Below, piece after piece: positions 56,701 to 64,000 of a stretch of DNA of 64,000 bases. The stretch's first letter is position 1. Each line of letters starts with the position of its first letter. The translations under genes were made by a program, and so were the position numbers. The notes beneath the pieces were generated by a model. It was given only the letters and a program-made list of their open reading frames with translations, had not been told where the DNA came from and did not search any database. Source of the stretch: Paenibacillus sp. FSL H8-0548 (GTDB lineage Bacteria > Bacillota > Bacilli > Paenibacillales > Paenibacillaceae); contig NZ_CP152049.1 of the NCBI RefSeq assembly GCF_038630985.1, positions 4,917,501-4,981,500 of the forward strand, written 5' to 3'.

Positions 56701-57544
56701 CGGCCCATGCCATAAACAATGCAATATCGTTGACATAACCTTTATTCGTAACTGCCAGCCATAGCCGCAGCGCCAGTGCGGCGGCAAATACGATGGCAAG
56801 AATTAACCCCTGCGAATGCGTCTTCTCGTCCAGCCAGCTCCTTTGCCGCAGAAGCTTCTTATAAATCACAGCAAACAGCAGGCTGAACAGTCCAGCGATT
56901 AGAAGCAGCGGCAAGACAGGCACAACTGCAGCATCAGGATCGGCAGCTTGTCCGGTTTCTGTTGCAACAAGGCTGAATACCTCCATCCCTCCAGGGGCCT
57001 TCGATACTTTCTCCACGCTGACATCATCGAAATAGGCCTTCCCGGTGTTGATGCTTCCATAACCACCGAGACTTGCGCCGAAAGTAATGCTCTTCTGATC
57101 CTTTCCTGACTTTGCATAAAAGTGGACATACGCCCATTTGCCGTTCGTGTCCTTGATTTCGGGATATGCAACAGCCACGCCGTCTACGAAAAAGTGAGCA
57201 CCGGTCGCATCTGCGCCGATTTGTTCGGTTTTAATATAACCTGACAGCTTATAGGTTGTTTTCGGCTTGACCTTGATGGTCTGGGTCCAACGCGAATGGT
57301 TCGCTTCCTTATTTTCCAGAACGGCCGAATACGTGCCCGTGTGGGCTTCTGAGCTCGATATCGTGTATGAGGTGATGTGCTCTTCTTTCAAATAAGCGTC
57401 TTGCTGCCATTGCGCCGGGGCATTGTCAGCAACTTGTTCAAACCCTGCGTTAACGAGCAGATTGCTCGCCGCTTGCAGGGAAGCTGGCCAAAGAAGAGTC
57501 AGCAGAAGGATGGTTATCATAGCGCGACTAAACTTATTTATCAT
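53738..57544 (-). CDS. Two-headed GT-C protein: CBM, GT-C, discoidin and PMT domains fused
   Basis: A 1,268-residue membrane protein. A signal peptide (1-26) is followed by a CBM4/9-like sandwich (about 28-185, LLVNAGFEQVADNAPAQW), a first GT-C glycosyltransferase with about 10 helices (about 200-640; NDIALFMAWADQA and VDYPPGYIYILYIL), an F5/8C-like discoidin domain (about 680-800), and a PMT-type O-mannosyltransferase (about 825-1268; DEIYHARTA and ENTHPPLGKIIIAIGIKLFG carry the acidic and HPPLGK motifs). Both GT-C units would use polyprenyl-phosphate sugar outside the membrane. ATG 57544 follows GAGGTGA; an in-frame GTG overlaps that site. It heads the GT2-GtrA-sortase operon. Confidence 0.85.
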   Translation of the reverse strand: MINKFSRAMITILLLTLLWPASLQAASNLLVNAGFEQVADNAPAQWQQDAYLKEEHITSYTISSSEAHTGTYSAVLENKEANHSRWTQTIKVKPKTTYKLSGYIKTEQIGADATGAHFFVDGVAVAYPEIKDTNGKWAYVHFYAKSGKDQKSITFGASLGGYGSINTGKAYFDDVSVEKVSKAPGGMEVFSLVATETGQAADPDAAVVPVLPLLLIAGLFSLLFAVIYKKLLRQRSWLDEKTHSQGLILAIVFAAALALRLWLAVTNKGYVNDIALFMAWADQAAKQGLGAFYHSEMFVDYPPGYIYILYILGLIKDFLSLDGASNAALLLFKLPAILADLAAAYFIVQAGKKTAGYSVSLGLALLYLFNPAVIVDSAVWGQVDSIFALALVLSIHGLAQNKIERASVWYAIAALIKPQAFIFMPVLLLWFICRKEWKKVAISAIYGFATFIVLALPFFWENGGLSGLFQLYKGTLSSYPYATLNAFNLYTLTNDNWKPITDTWLLFSFQTWGMIFIAAAVALAAFFALRKRDAAASSRVYFIAMVLIAVVYIGVTKMHERYLFPILLLAVLAFLQSLDRRMLSVFLGFSLTNFINITYVLDYSTITTNVPFNGIVLLCSLANIGLLLYLLYIGYDTYISGRIKPVEPLLPSEVEREDHEALSAFKTGAMSRVKQNSNRFVRKDWLWMGAVTLIYAAVSLYQLGEMKGPETAWQPAAVGQSFFVDLGEVKQLDRINSFGGVGTGKYKYEFSQNGTDWDNVMEIDSSHVAVFRWNSQPAALQARYIKLTTVQTGFSMHEIAIYEQGNETPLSIVGIQDEQAKDAKRGSVSLLFDEQQLAKYKATYMNGSYFDEIYHARTASEHIEHIVAYENTHPPLGKIIIAIGIKLFGLNPFGWRIAGTLFGIAMLPLLYLLARRLFKSSLYAGIAAALFAADFMHFTQTRIATIDVYGVFFIMLMFYFMQKYYSLSFYRVKLSVTLLPLFLAGLFFGVGVASKWIVLYGGAGLAVILGLSLFERYREYAAAKRILRKGKELSSLFSKDSLQHIVTVFPRYTIATLAVCLVFYIVVPIAIYALSNIPVLTVMDEGYTLRSLIDYQKHMFSYHSKLVSTHPFASTWWEWPFMKRPVWYYSGDNMAAGMKSTIVAMGNPLIWWAGIFAMAATIWISIKRRDKAMYIIWIAFLAQYVPWMLVSRLTFLYHYFAMVPFIILSLVYMFKVMEEKWPSFKLVRNLFLIGSIVLFVLFYPALSGMTVSSWYVEHVLRWFPSWLF

Positions 57545-57870
57545 CGTTCTTTTACTCACCTCGAATTAAGTTTAGTTAGGGCTCATTGGAACATCGGTCA
57601 AACGCTTCAAACGCCTATCTTTTCTGGATTATTCAACCATAATGACATATTAACTTTAAAGGATAATACCCGCATGGTCAATGATAATAACGAAAAACGC
57701 GCCTCTCTAGTTGCATGTCTATCTCATACTCTACTATCTGCTCCCGCAGCCGTATTCTAATGAAAATCTATGCCCATTTCCATATTCCTACTAGGATGGT
57801 GCCGTGGCTGAACACGAACCTCGGAATACAATGAAATGGGTAACTAGATATAAGGGAGTGATGTTCCGCA
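57545..57870. other. Divergent promoter region, 326 bp
   Basis: This gap separates the PMT-fusion operon (minus) from a GT2 gene (plus). No gene or stable hairpin is visible. A TTGAAT on the minus strand and a TTGCAT on the plus strand could be -35 boxes, but no matching -10 is convincing. Confidence 0.35.
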
Positions 57871-58992
57871 ATGGCAGATGTAGGTATAGTTATGCCTGTG
57901 TATACACAAGACAGCAGGTTGTTTAGGAGAGCGATACGATCCATTCTGAATCAAAGATACAGAAATTTTAAATTGCTTATCGTAATTGACGGCGTTACGC
58001 CTAACGTTCTCCAAATTGCTAGATTCTACGCTCGCAGGGATAAGCGGGTTCGAGTCATTCCAAGGAAAGAAAACCAAGGCACCGCGACCGCCCTGAACGT
58101 TGGTTTTGAAATTTTGCAAAGCATGCCGAGAATCAAATATTTAACATGGGTTTCAAGTGATAATTACTATTATCGCAATTTTGTCGGCGTTCTGCGGAAT
58201 AAGCTCAAATATTCCCCTCCGAATGTCGGACTCGCTTATGGAAGCTTCGGCTTAATCAGGGGCGGAAGAAGACTAGATACGACGAAAACCTGGTTGATCT
58301 GGCAGGACCAGCCAAAAGAAAGACTCGTCGATTTCTATTTCATCGGCTACTCTTTCATGTACAAAAAAGAATATTCAATGCAAATCGCAGGCTGGCAGTA
58401 TACGCCTGTTGAGGACTATGACTACTTCCTGCGCCTTACCGAAATTTGCGATATGGTTTATGTTCCAAAGATTCTCATGGATTTCATGCTTACAACGCCA
58501 CACAGCAATTCGGTGCAGATCGAGAACAACATCGAAAAGAAACGCAACCGCCGCTACATCATGTACCATGTTATGCACCAAGCACGCTTACGGAGAAATA
58601 TTAGTCCGCTCGTGACGGTTATCATGTATGGATCGGAAGGTTCGGCATCATTCACGCAAATTCTTGAAACGCTATATGAATCGAATATTTCAAACTACAA
58701 AGTATTGCTATTTGACGTAACCCCCGACCAATCTATCATTCCTATTATTGCGGATAACCCCGACTCCCGCACCAAATATTTCTGGATACCAAACGGAACG
58801 AGGGAGCAGGTCATCGCAGAAGGATTGAAGCAGGCCGATACCCCGTATTTCATGCTCTACCGCACAGAGGAGCCGCTGCCGGACATCTATCATCTCGATA
58901 AAATGCTCTACAGCATCCCCATCGCAAATTATGATCCGTCATCGCCCCAGTTTCTACAGCTGTATCATACCGGCTCAATTGTCCCGACATGA
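57871..58992 (+). CDS. GT2 glycosyltransferase with a second, partial GT-A-like domain
   Basis: A 373-residue cytoplasmic enzyme. Residues 1-245 are a GT2 domain: VGIVMPVYTQDSRLFRRAIR, LIVIDGVTPN, metal-site-like SSDNYYYRNF near 100, and VEDYDYFLRL near 180 (catalytic acidic residues). After KRNRRYIMYH a second unit begins (SPLVTVIMYG, NYKVLLFD, YFWIPNGTREQVIAEGL, ADTPYFMLYRTEEPLPD) that looks like the N-terminal half of another GT-A fold without its catalytic end. AGGGAGTG precedes ATG 57871. It faces the FucNAc genes and probably takes part in surface glycan assembly. Confidence 0.75.
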   Translation: MADVGIVMPVYTQDSRLFRRAIRSILNQRYRNFKLLIVIDGVTPNVLQIARFYARRDKRVRVIPRKENQGTATALNVGFEILQSMPRIKYLTWVSSDNYYYRNFVGVLRNKLKYSPPNVGLAYGSFGLIRGGRRLDTTKTWLIWQDQPKERLVDFYFIGYSFMYKKEYSMQIAGWQYTPVEDYDYFLRLTEICDMVYVPKILMDFMLTTPHSNSVQIENNIEKKRNRRYIMYHVMHQARLRRNISPLVTVIMYGSEGSASFTQILETLYESNISNYKVLLFDVTPDQSIIPIIADNPDSRTKYFWIPNGTREQVIAEGLKQADTPYFMLYRTEEPLPDIYHLDKMLYSIPIANYDPSSPQFLQLYHTGSIVPT

Positions 58993-59031
58993 GACCCGCT
59001 CAACAATCCAACCGAACAAATGCTTGAAAAT

Positions 59032-59066
59032 TCAGCCGAACAGGATACCGACTCCTGCTCGGCTGA
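59032..59066. terminator. Hairpin after the GT2 gene
   Basis: TCAGCCGA and TCGGCTGA, with inner CAGGA/TCCTG, form a long imperfect stem. On the minus strand ATTTTC follows. It probably backs up the adjacent bidirectional terminator. Confidence 0.65.
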
Positions 59067-59102
59067 TTAGCGTTTCCTTCCGTATCCTTTCTTCATTTGT
59101 TT

Positions 59103-59163
59103 GCAAGCAAATAGACTGATCCAAGCAAGGTCCGCAACCTGCAGAATCAGTCTTTTTGCTTGC
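59103..59163. terminator. Bidirectional terminator
   Basis: GCAAGCAAATAGACTGAT pairs with ATCAGTCTTTTTGCTTGC over 18 bp with one mismatch, with T-rich sequence on both strands. It lies between converging genes. Confidence 0.85.
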
Positions 59164-59164
59164 A

Positions 59165-60238
59165 TTAAACCGACATATACGATGGAAACGGAACTGGTGC
59201 CGGGGCACCAAGGAAATCTTCCAAAATCCTTTGCTTCATATACGGATCGTAGATGATATCCCCAAACAATGAATAATAACCTGCATTGTTCGTCCAAACG
59301 TCCTGAGCGGCATTGTTTTGTACTTCCTGTGCAAAGAAAAACGCCGTATTCGCGTCATGCCCGTGATTGATATAGGCCGGATATGGCATGATTTCATGCT
59401 CAAGCTGAATAGCTCCTGTCCATACCCCCGTTTCCGACGGCTGAAATATATTATGCCTCACACCTTTGATATAATCGCTGACTTTATAGATCAGACAGTT
59501 AAAGGAGCTTGAGAAATTGAAATATTTGGCCAATATATTCGATACTGAGTTGTAAATATACCCATTCTGGCAGATTAGAACCTTCGTCTCCCGTCTCGGC
59601 CGGTAATTATACAGCATATCGATATATGCCTTGTGATACATGTCATCACTGTAAAGATGAAGCTCATACCAGTACTTATAGCCTTCTAGCTGCCTGATAA
59701 CCTCAGCTTCGTATTCACTGCTTGAAATAAATCGGATGTTAGAGGGGAGTGCAGGATAGCCTAGAAGCGCATTCTCAATATAAAACCTCGAGCTGTCATG
59801 ATAGACGATATAAGCAAGATAATGTGGATTGGTTTGATTCAGCAGGCTCTTTAACGTGAAATTCATAAAGATTTCGACTCTCTTATTAATCCAAGCTTCC
59901 GTGAACTGAGTGTTAGCCTCGGGCAAAGTGAGCGCTGAGACAGAGGTCGGCAACGTTTCCCTTACGTTTAGATTATTAAAAGGGATATAGACGATCAAGC
60001 GGGTATTTCCTTCATGCAGCTGTTCTTCCCGGCTTGCCGGAACCGATCTCCTCTTTATGGACGTTCTTTTTCTATTCCCTTTTTTTCTATTCCATTTTTT
60101 TCTAAGCTTTAGCGCCCTTGGCTTCGTTGCTCTCCTTTTCAAGCCCACGCTCTTCGCTTTCTTCTTTATGGTCCCTCGACGAATTGCCGTCTTCTTTCTT
60201 TTGGCCATAACTTTACGTTTTACCGTCCTTTTTTTCAT
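59165..60238 (-). CDS. Glycosyltransferase-like protein with a poly-basic N-terminal tail
   Basis: A 357-residue protein. Residues 1-68 are mostly Lys and Arg (KKRTVKRKVMAKRKK, RKKWNRKKGNRKRTSIKRRS), with no hydrophobic signal. From about 75 a globular domain starts with LIVYIPFNNLNVRE and MNFTLKSLLNQTNPHYLAYI, followed by LYSDDMYHKAYIDMLYNY, which resembles the putative rhamnosyl-transferase-like GT-A family. The catalytic acidic motif may be the DD of SDDMYH. The tail probably binds a polyanion such as DNA, teichoic polymer or a spore component. GGAGAG precedes ATG 60238. It is 17 bp downstream of capF and should share its transcript. Confidence 0.7.
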   Translation of the reverse strand: MKKRTVKRKVMAKRKKTAIRRGTIKKKAKSVGLKRRATKPRALKLRKKWNRKKGNRKRTSIKRRSVPASREEQLHEGNTRLIVYIPFNNLNVRETLPTSVSALTLPEANTQFTEAWINKRVEIFMNFTLKSLLNQTNPHYLAYIVYHDSSRFYIENALLGYPALPSNIRFISSSEYEAEVIRQLEGYKYWYELHLYSDDMYHKAYIDMLYNYRPRRETKVLICQNGYIYNSVSNILAKYFNFSSSFNCLIYKVSDYIKGVRHNIFQPSETGVWTGAIQLEHEIMPYPAYINHGHDANTAFFFAQEVQNNAAQDVWTNNAGYYSLFGDIIYDPYMKQRILEDFLGAPAPVPFPSYMSV

Positions 60239-60255
60239 AAACTCTCCGCTCCTTT

Positions 60256-61365
60256 TTATACCTTGCTCCCGTACGTATCAGGCTTGTTTCCGTCAAATAT
60301 TTCATTTGCCCAGAACAACACAATCAATTCACCGTCTGTAACGTTTTCGATCGCATGAGTGTAACCAGGCGGAATATCCAAAATCATTATTTTTTCGTCT
60401 GACAGCGTGTAGGAAAAGGAATCCTGTTCGAATATATGTCTGAACTTCACCACTGCCTTCCCTTTAATGACGCAAAACTTCTCAACCTTTGTATTGTGAT
60501 AATGATGCCCTCTCTCCACTCCTTTTACTGTTGTCGACACAAAAAGCTGTCCGGCGTAGGGAGATTTAACGGTTTCGAACAAGCTTCCTCTATGATCATG
60601 AAAGGTTTGGAGAGCATAGGCGAAATCGGAGCGGTCCAAATAGGACAAATAAGTGGAGTATAAATACTTCGTAAACGGATCCGACAAATTGGGAAGGATT
60701 GAATGCGTGCGTATCGCTTTAAAATCATAGATTTGGTCAGCCAAAGCCTTTAACGTGACAGAAAAGGTAGTTTCTATATTGCAATACACATCCTCAGTCG
60801 GTTCATCCTGTGCGAGCAAAGCCATGAACCGCTCTATGACGTGATCGATATAAGCAAGCTCAACCTGCTGATCGGGATTCGAGATGCTGATCTCTAAGTC
60901 TCTGGATATATGATGACAAAAAGTAGCGACAACGGAGTTGTATTCCGGTTTGCACCATTTGCCGAACAAATTCGGAAGCCTGCATATATGAATGGCTGTC
61001 GAAGTCTCTTTCGCATATTGAATCAGTAAATCCTCAGCTTCCTTTTTGCTTCTCCCATAAGGATTGTCGGCTGCTGCATGGATGGTCGATGCAAATATGA
61101 TCCTTGGCCTGTTGGTCATTGCGTTCAATCCATCTATGATTCGCTGCATCAGTTCAACATTGCCACGGTAATCCTCCGGCCGCTCAGGCCGATTAATACC
61201 CGCCAAATGATAAATGACATCCGCCTTTGACAATTGCTGCTGAAGCTCCTCGCTGCTTGTGCTTCTGCTGCACGATAGCACAGCCGCATCCGGCAGCTGT
61301 AATAATCCTTCTATCAGATTTTTGCCAATAAACCCATTAGAGCCTGTAACCAGAATATTTCTCAT
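60256..61365 (-). CDS. capF: CapF/FnlB/WbjC-like UDP-FucNAc pathway reductase
   Basis: A 369-residue two-domain enzyme. The N-terminal short-chain reductase has TGSNGFIGKNLIEGL and the YGRSKKEAED catalytic Tyr/Lys. The C-terminal ~120 residues are a cupin, HHYHNTKVEKFCVIKGKAVV and DIPPGYTHAIENV, with metal-binding His. This pairing is typical of CapF, which converts and reduces the 4-keto sugar to UDP-2-acetamido-2,6-dideoxy-L-talose. The other two pathway genes (capG, capE) lie divergently 303 bp away. GAGGGG precedes ATG 61365. Confidence 0.9.
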   Translation of the reverse strand: MRNILVTGSNGFIGKNLIEGLLQLPDAAVLSCSRSTSSEELQQQLSKADVIYHLAGINRPERPEDYRGNVELMQRIIDGLNAMTNRPRIIFASTIHAAADNPYGRSKKEAEDLLIQYAKETSTAIHICRLPNLFGKWCKPEYNSVVATFCHHISRDLEISISNPDQQVELAYIDHVIERFMALLAQDEPTEDVYCNIETTFSVTLKALADQIYDFKAIRTHSILPNLSDPFTKYLYSTYLSYLDRSDFAYALQTFHDHRGSLFETVKSPYAGQLFVSTTVKGVERGHHYHNTKVEKFCVIKGKAVVKFRHIFEQDSFSYTLSDEKIMILDIPPGYTHAIENVTDGELIVLFWANEIFDGNKPDTYGSKV

Positions 61366-61581
61366 AACGTTCCCCTCTCCGACATGTTCAACTCGAAAAA
61401 TCCTCTGTCTAGTATATGTTCGTTACCACGCAATGCGAGTCTATTTTCAAAATAAGGCTGATATCTTCTAGTCTATGAACTAAATCTCTCTCAAGTTGGT
61501 TGAATGACCGACGCGGCTAGCAGTCCGGTCGAATACAATAGAGTAATGTTCGCAGAAGCCATAGACGTGCAGTCGCTCTAT

Positions 61582-61602
61582 AGGAGGTGAGTTCTAATGT
61601 AA
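61582..61602 (+). promoter_or_regulatory. Start-stop element (perfect ribosome-binding site, ATG-TAA) upstream of capG
   Basis: AGGAGGTGA at 61582-61590 is followed 6 bases later by ATG at 61597 and at once by TAA. A second AGGAGGAG at 61626-61633 has no start codon nearby. capG itself starts at 61669. The 303-bp gap otherwise shows no gene, and no clear -35/-10 pair. Confidence 0.45.
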
Positions 61603-61668
61603 GGATCTAGAAGATGCACTTGGCTAGGAGGAGTTTTAGACTAATATTTTACCCGGAGGCGGTAGTCG

Positions 61669-62796
61669 GTGAACAAATTGAAAGTAATGACGATCCTTGG
61701 CACGAGGCCGGAGATCATCCGTTTGGCGTCGGTCATCAAAGCCTGCGATCTATACTTTGATCATGTCTTTGTGCATACGGGCCAAAACTGGGATCCCCAG
61801 CTCAATGACGTTTTCTTCGAAGATCTGCAGCTTAGAAAACCCGATTATTATTTGAACGTAGTCGGCAAAAATCTAGGAGAAACAATCGGCAACGTTATTT
61901 CACACTCCTACGATTTGATGGTACAGGTACGACCGGATGCCGTGCTGCTGTTAGGCGATACAAATAGTGCGCTGAGCGCGATTTCCGCCAAAAGATTGAA
62001 AGTTCCGATCTATCATATGGAAGCGGGCAATCGCTGCTTCGATCAGAATGTTCCGGAGGAAACAAACCGCCGGATTGTCGATCACATCAGTGATGTGAAC
62101 TTACCTTATACGGAGCATAGCAGAAGGTATTTACTCGCAGAGGGCGTTCGCAAGGAACATATTTTTGTGACAGGCTCCCCGCTCCCCGAAGTATTCGCTC
62201 AATTCAAGCATGAAGTGGACAACAGAGATATTTTATCCCAGCTCGGCTTGGAGCAGCAGAAATATATCGTGCTCAGCGCGCACCGTGAGGAAAATTTGGA
62301 TATTGATGAGCGTTTTACCTCCCTGATTGAAGGCATTAACTACGTTGCCGAGAATCTTCAGCTTCCCGTCATCTATTCCGCCCATCCTAGATCGCTCAAA
62401 AAACTGCAGGATAAGCAATTGCAGCTCCATCCCCTCGTTCGTATTCACCAGCCGTTTGGTTTCCTAGATTACAACCACCTGCAGCAGCATGCCTACTGTG
62501 TTCTCTCCGACAGCGGAACGTTAAGCGAAGAATCTGCCATTCTCAATTTCCCCGGCGTATTAATTCGAACCAGTACGGAGAGGCCGGAGGTGCTGGATAA
62601 AGGGACCGTCGTTATTGGAGGCGTATCCGGTCATGATATTTTGGAATCCATTCGACTCGCGGTTGGCATTTACTCCAGTAACACTCACGTAAACCCATTG
62701 GTTCCAGATTATCAGGATACGAATGTTTCCATTAAGGTTGTCAAAATTATTCAGAGCTATACCAAAATCGTTAATAGAGTCATCTGGAATAAGTAG
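61669..62796 (+). CDS. capG: CapG/FnlC/WbjD-like UDP-N-acetylglucosamine 2-epimerase-family enzyme
   Basis: A 375-residue GT-B-fold epimerase: ILGTRPEIIRLASVI at the start, VHTGQNWDPQL, LGDTNSALSAISAKRLKVPI, HMEAGNRCFDQNVPEETNRR, and SDSGTLSEESAILNFPGVLI. The EAGNR and GTLSEES variants are those of the CapG/WbjD branch, which makes UDP-N-acetyl-L-fucosamine by C2 epimerisation of the talose intermediate, rather than of WecB/MnaA. The start is GTG 61669, 8 bases after GGAGGCGG. It is co-directional with capE, 66 bp downstream. Confidence 0.87.
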   Translation: MNKLKVMTILGTRPEIIRLASVIKACDLYFDHVFVHTGQNWDPQLNDVFFEDLQLRKPDYYLNVVGKNLGETIGNVISHSYDLMVQVRPDAVLLLGDTNSALSAISAKRLKVPIYHMEAGNRCFDQNVPEETNRRIVDHISDVNLPYTEHSRRYLLAEGVRKEHIFVTGSPLPEVFAQFKHEVDNRDILSQLGLEQQKYIVLSAHREENLDIDERFTSLIEGINYVAENLQLPVIYSAHPRSLKKLQDKQLQLHPLVRIHQPFGFLDYNHLQQHAYCVLSDSGTLSEESAILNFPGVLIRTSTERPEVLDKGTVVIGGVSGHDILESIRLAVGIYSSNTHVNPLVPDYQDTNVSIKVVKIIQSYTKIVNRVIWNK

Positions 62797-62862
62797 AAGC
62801 AAGTAAAAGAAGAGCGATCATGCAGCACGAAGCCAGGCATAAGTATCTGAGGAGGGTGACAC

Positions 62863-63846
62863 ATGTTTACAAATAAAACGGTATTAATTACGGGCGGTAC
62901 CGGCTCGTGGGGACAAGAGCTGACTAGAAACCTATTGGGATCTGATCCGAAGGAAATTCGTATCTTCTCCCGCAATGAATTTACGCAGGTCGATCTCAAA
63001 AGAAAATTCAACAACCCGAAGCTTAATTTCATTATCGGTGACGTACGCGATTATGATGCTGTCTATGAAGCATGCCAAAACGTAGATTACGTCTTCCATC
63101 TTGCCGCCCTGAAGCATGTGCCGATTTGCGAATTCCAGCCTTACGAAGCGCTCAAAACAAATGTGCTTGGCACCCAGAACATTATCCGCGCAAGTATCGC
63201 GCAGGGCGTCGAGAAGGTAATCGATGTCTCGACCGACAAAGCGGTAGATCCTATCAACTTCTATGGAATGACCAAAGCAATCGGCGAGAAAATCATTATT
63301 AAAGCCAATGATTTAAGCGAGAAAACACGCTTTGTTTGTATACGCGGCGGCAATGTGCTCGGAACGAACGGCAGCGTTGTTCCTTTATTCAAACAGCAAA
63401 TCATCGACGGTCAAGAGCTTACGCTTACCGATATCGACATGACACGTTTCTTTCTGACCGTGCCTGAAGCCATTCAACTGCTGCTGAAGGCTACTGCGGT
63501 AGCCGTTGGGGGCGAAACCTTTGTTATGAAGATGCCGGCATGCAAAATCATCGATCTTATTCAGGTATTAAAAAATGTTTTCGGAGGATCAAACTTGCCG
63601 ATCAAGGACATCGGAATTCGACCAGGCGAGAAGCTGCACGAGGTATTAATCTCGCAATCCGAATCGCCTTACTCCTATAAGTATGATGAGCAATATTATG
63701 TCATCCTCCCTTCGCATCCAACGGAGCAGCTCTATAATCAATACAACCATCTGCCGAAAGTAACCTTCCCGTACTTCCAGTCCGACCAAGACCTAATGTC
63801 CTATGACGAGATTGAGACCTTGTTAAGAAAAGGGAAATTCATTTAA
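62863..63846 (+). CDS. capE: CapE/FnlA/WbjB-like UDP-GlcNAc 4,6-dehydratase/5-epimerase
   Basis: A 327-residue short-chain dehydrogenase-type enzyme. NAD-binding GGTGSWGQELTRNL is near the start, followed by VFHLAALKHVPICEFQPYEA, STDKAVDPINFYGMTKAIGE with the catalytic Tyr/Lys and Met, and IGIRPGEKLHEVLIS. It carries out the first step from UDP-GlcNAc towards UDP-L-FucNAc. With CapF and CapG the full three-enzyme route is present in the window. GAGGAGGGTGA lies 5 bases before ATG 62863. Confidence 0.9.
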   Translation: MFTNKTVLITGGTGSWGQELTRNLLGSDPKEIRIFSRNEFTQVDLKRKFNNPKLNFIIGDVRDYDAVYEACQNVDYVFHLAALKHVPICEFQPYEALKTNVLGTQNIIRASIAQGVEKVIDVSTDKAVDPINFYGMTKAIGEKIIIKANDLSEKTRFVCIRGGNVLGTNGSVVPLFKQQIIDGQELTLTDIDMTRFFLTVPEAIQLLLKATAVAVGGETFVMKMPACKIIDLIQVLKNVFGGSNLPIKDIGIRPGEKLHEVLISQSESPYSYKYDEQYYVILPSHPTEQLYNQYNHLPKVTFPYFQSDQDLMSYDEIETLLRKGKFI

Positions 63847-63904
63847 TACGATTAGAAATGAGGGGAAAGCAAACTTTAACGAACAAACCTAGGTGGTGTG
63901 CTTG

Positions 63905-64000
63905 GTGAAAACGAACAAGAAGAAAAGGAAGGCTGCGACCGATATTGGCGTTTCGATTATTACTTGCACGAACAAGCTGCCGTATATGTACAATATATTC
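63905..64000 (+). CDS. Partial GT2-like gene with a basic N-terminus (3' end outside window)
   Basis: Only the first 32 codons are visible. The start is GTG 63905, 4 bases after AGGTGGTGTG. The first ten residues are mostly Lys/Arg (MKTNKKKRKA), then ATDIGVSIITCTNKLPYMYN begins a GT2-type strand-helix (VSIITCTN is common in spore-surface glycosyltransferases). The basic start echoes the tail of the protein encoded at 59165-60238. It is 58 bp after capE and likely in the same operon. Confidence 0.7.
   Translation, partial: MKTNKKKRKAATDIGVSIITCTNKLPYMYNIF

Overview
The window looks like chromosomal DNA of a spore-forming, S-layer-bearing Paenibacillaceae (Paenibacillus-like) bacterium. The evidence is a gerE-type spore regulator, SLH-anchored secreted proteins, YesM/YesN two-component systems next to sugar ABC transporters, a phoPR pair, an LipL-type octanoyltransferase, and GGAGG ribosome-binding sites throughout. 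No rRNA, tRNA, CRISPR array or intact prophage was seen.

Layout. 1-6.7 kb: partial lipL, an AraC regulator, phoR-phoP (kinase gene first), a BASS-family transporter and a tandem-HD protein. 6.7-8.1 kb: gene-poor DNA with a broken small lipoprotein gene and eight 112-bp tandem repeats, each with two palindromes. 8.1-14.8 kb: an operon for a sugar-binding lipoprotein, two permeases, a YesM-type kinase and a YesN-type regulator. 15-22.3 kb: SNF2 helicase with SWIM protein, an orphan kinase and a TPR protein. 22.5-26.9 kb: catalase and an SLH-anchored Asp-box glycosidase-like protein. 27-36.8 kb: a YtfR/YtfT/YjfF/YtfQ-type furanose transporter followed by a YesM/YesN pair and a lipoprotein with two fused sugar-binding domains. 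37-46.7 kb: one 3,241-residue S-layer polysaccharidase with a GH-A-type domain and two GH43 domains. 47-48.7 kb: a chemoreceptor. 48.8-51.3 kb: a patch of decayed genes (IS4 transposase, retropepsin-like protease, a second gerE). 51.3-57.5 kb: gerE, then an operon for a two-headed GT-C/PMT glycosyltransferase, a polyprenyl-phosphate sugar synthase, GtrA and a class D sortase. 57.9-64 kb: surface-glycan genes, with all three enzymes for UDP-N-acetyl-L-fucosamine and glycosyltransferases, two of which carry lysine/arginine-rich N-terminal tails.

How the parts fit. The 27-47 kb block reads as a capture-and-uptake unit for arabinose-containing plant polysaccharide. Cell-surface GH43 and GH-A modules release sugars, the fused binding lipoprotein with the YesM/YesN pair senses them, and the YtfQRT-YjfF-like ABC system imports them. 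An 18-bp motif with one mismatch lies upstream of both the transporter operon and the giant hydrolase gene, and a weaker match lies upstream of the binding-protein gene, which supports co-regulation. The last 13 kb reads as wall or spore-surface glycosylation. Functions are inferred from motifs read by eye; no database search was run.
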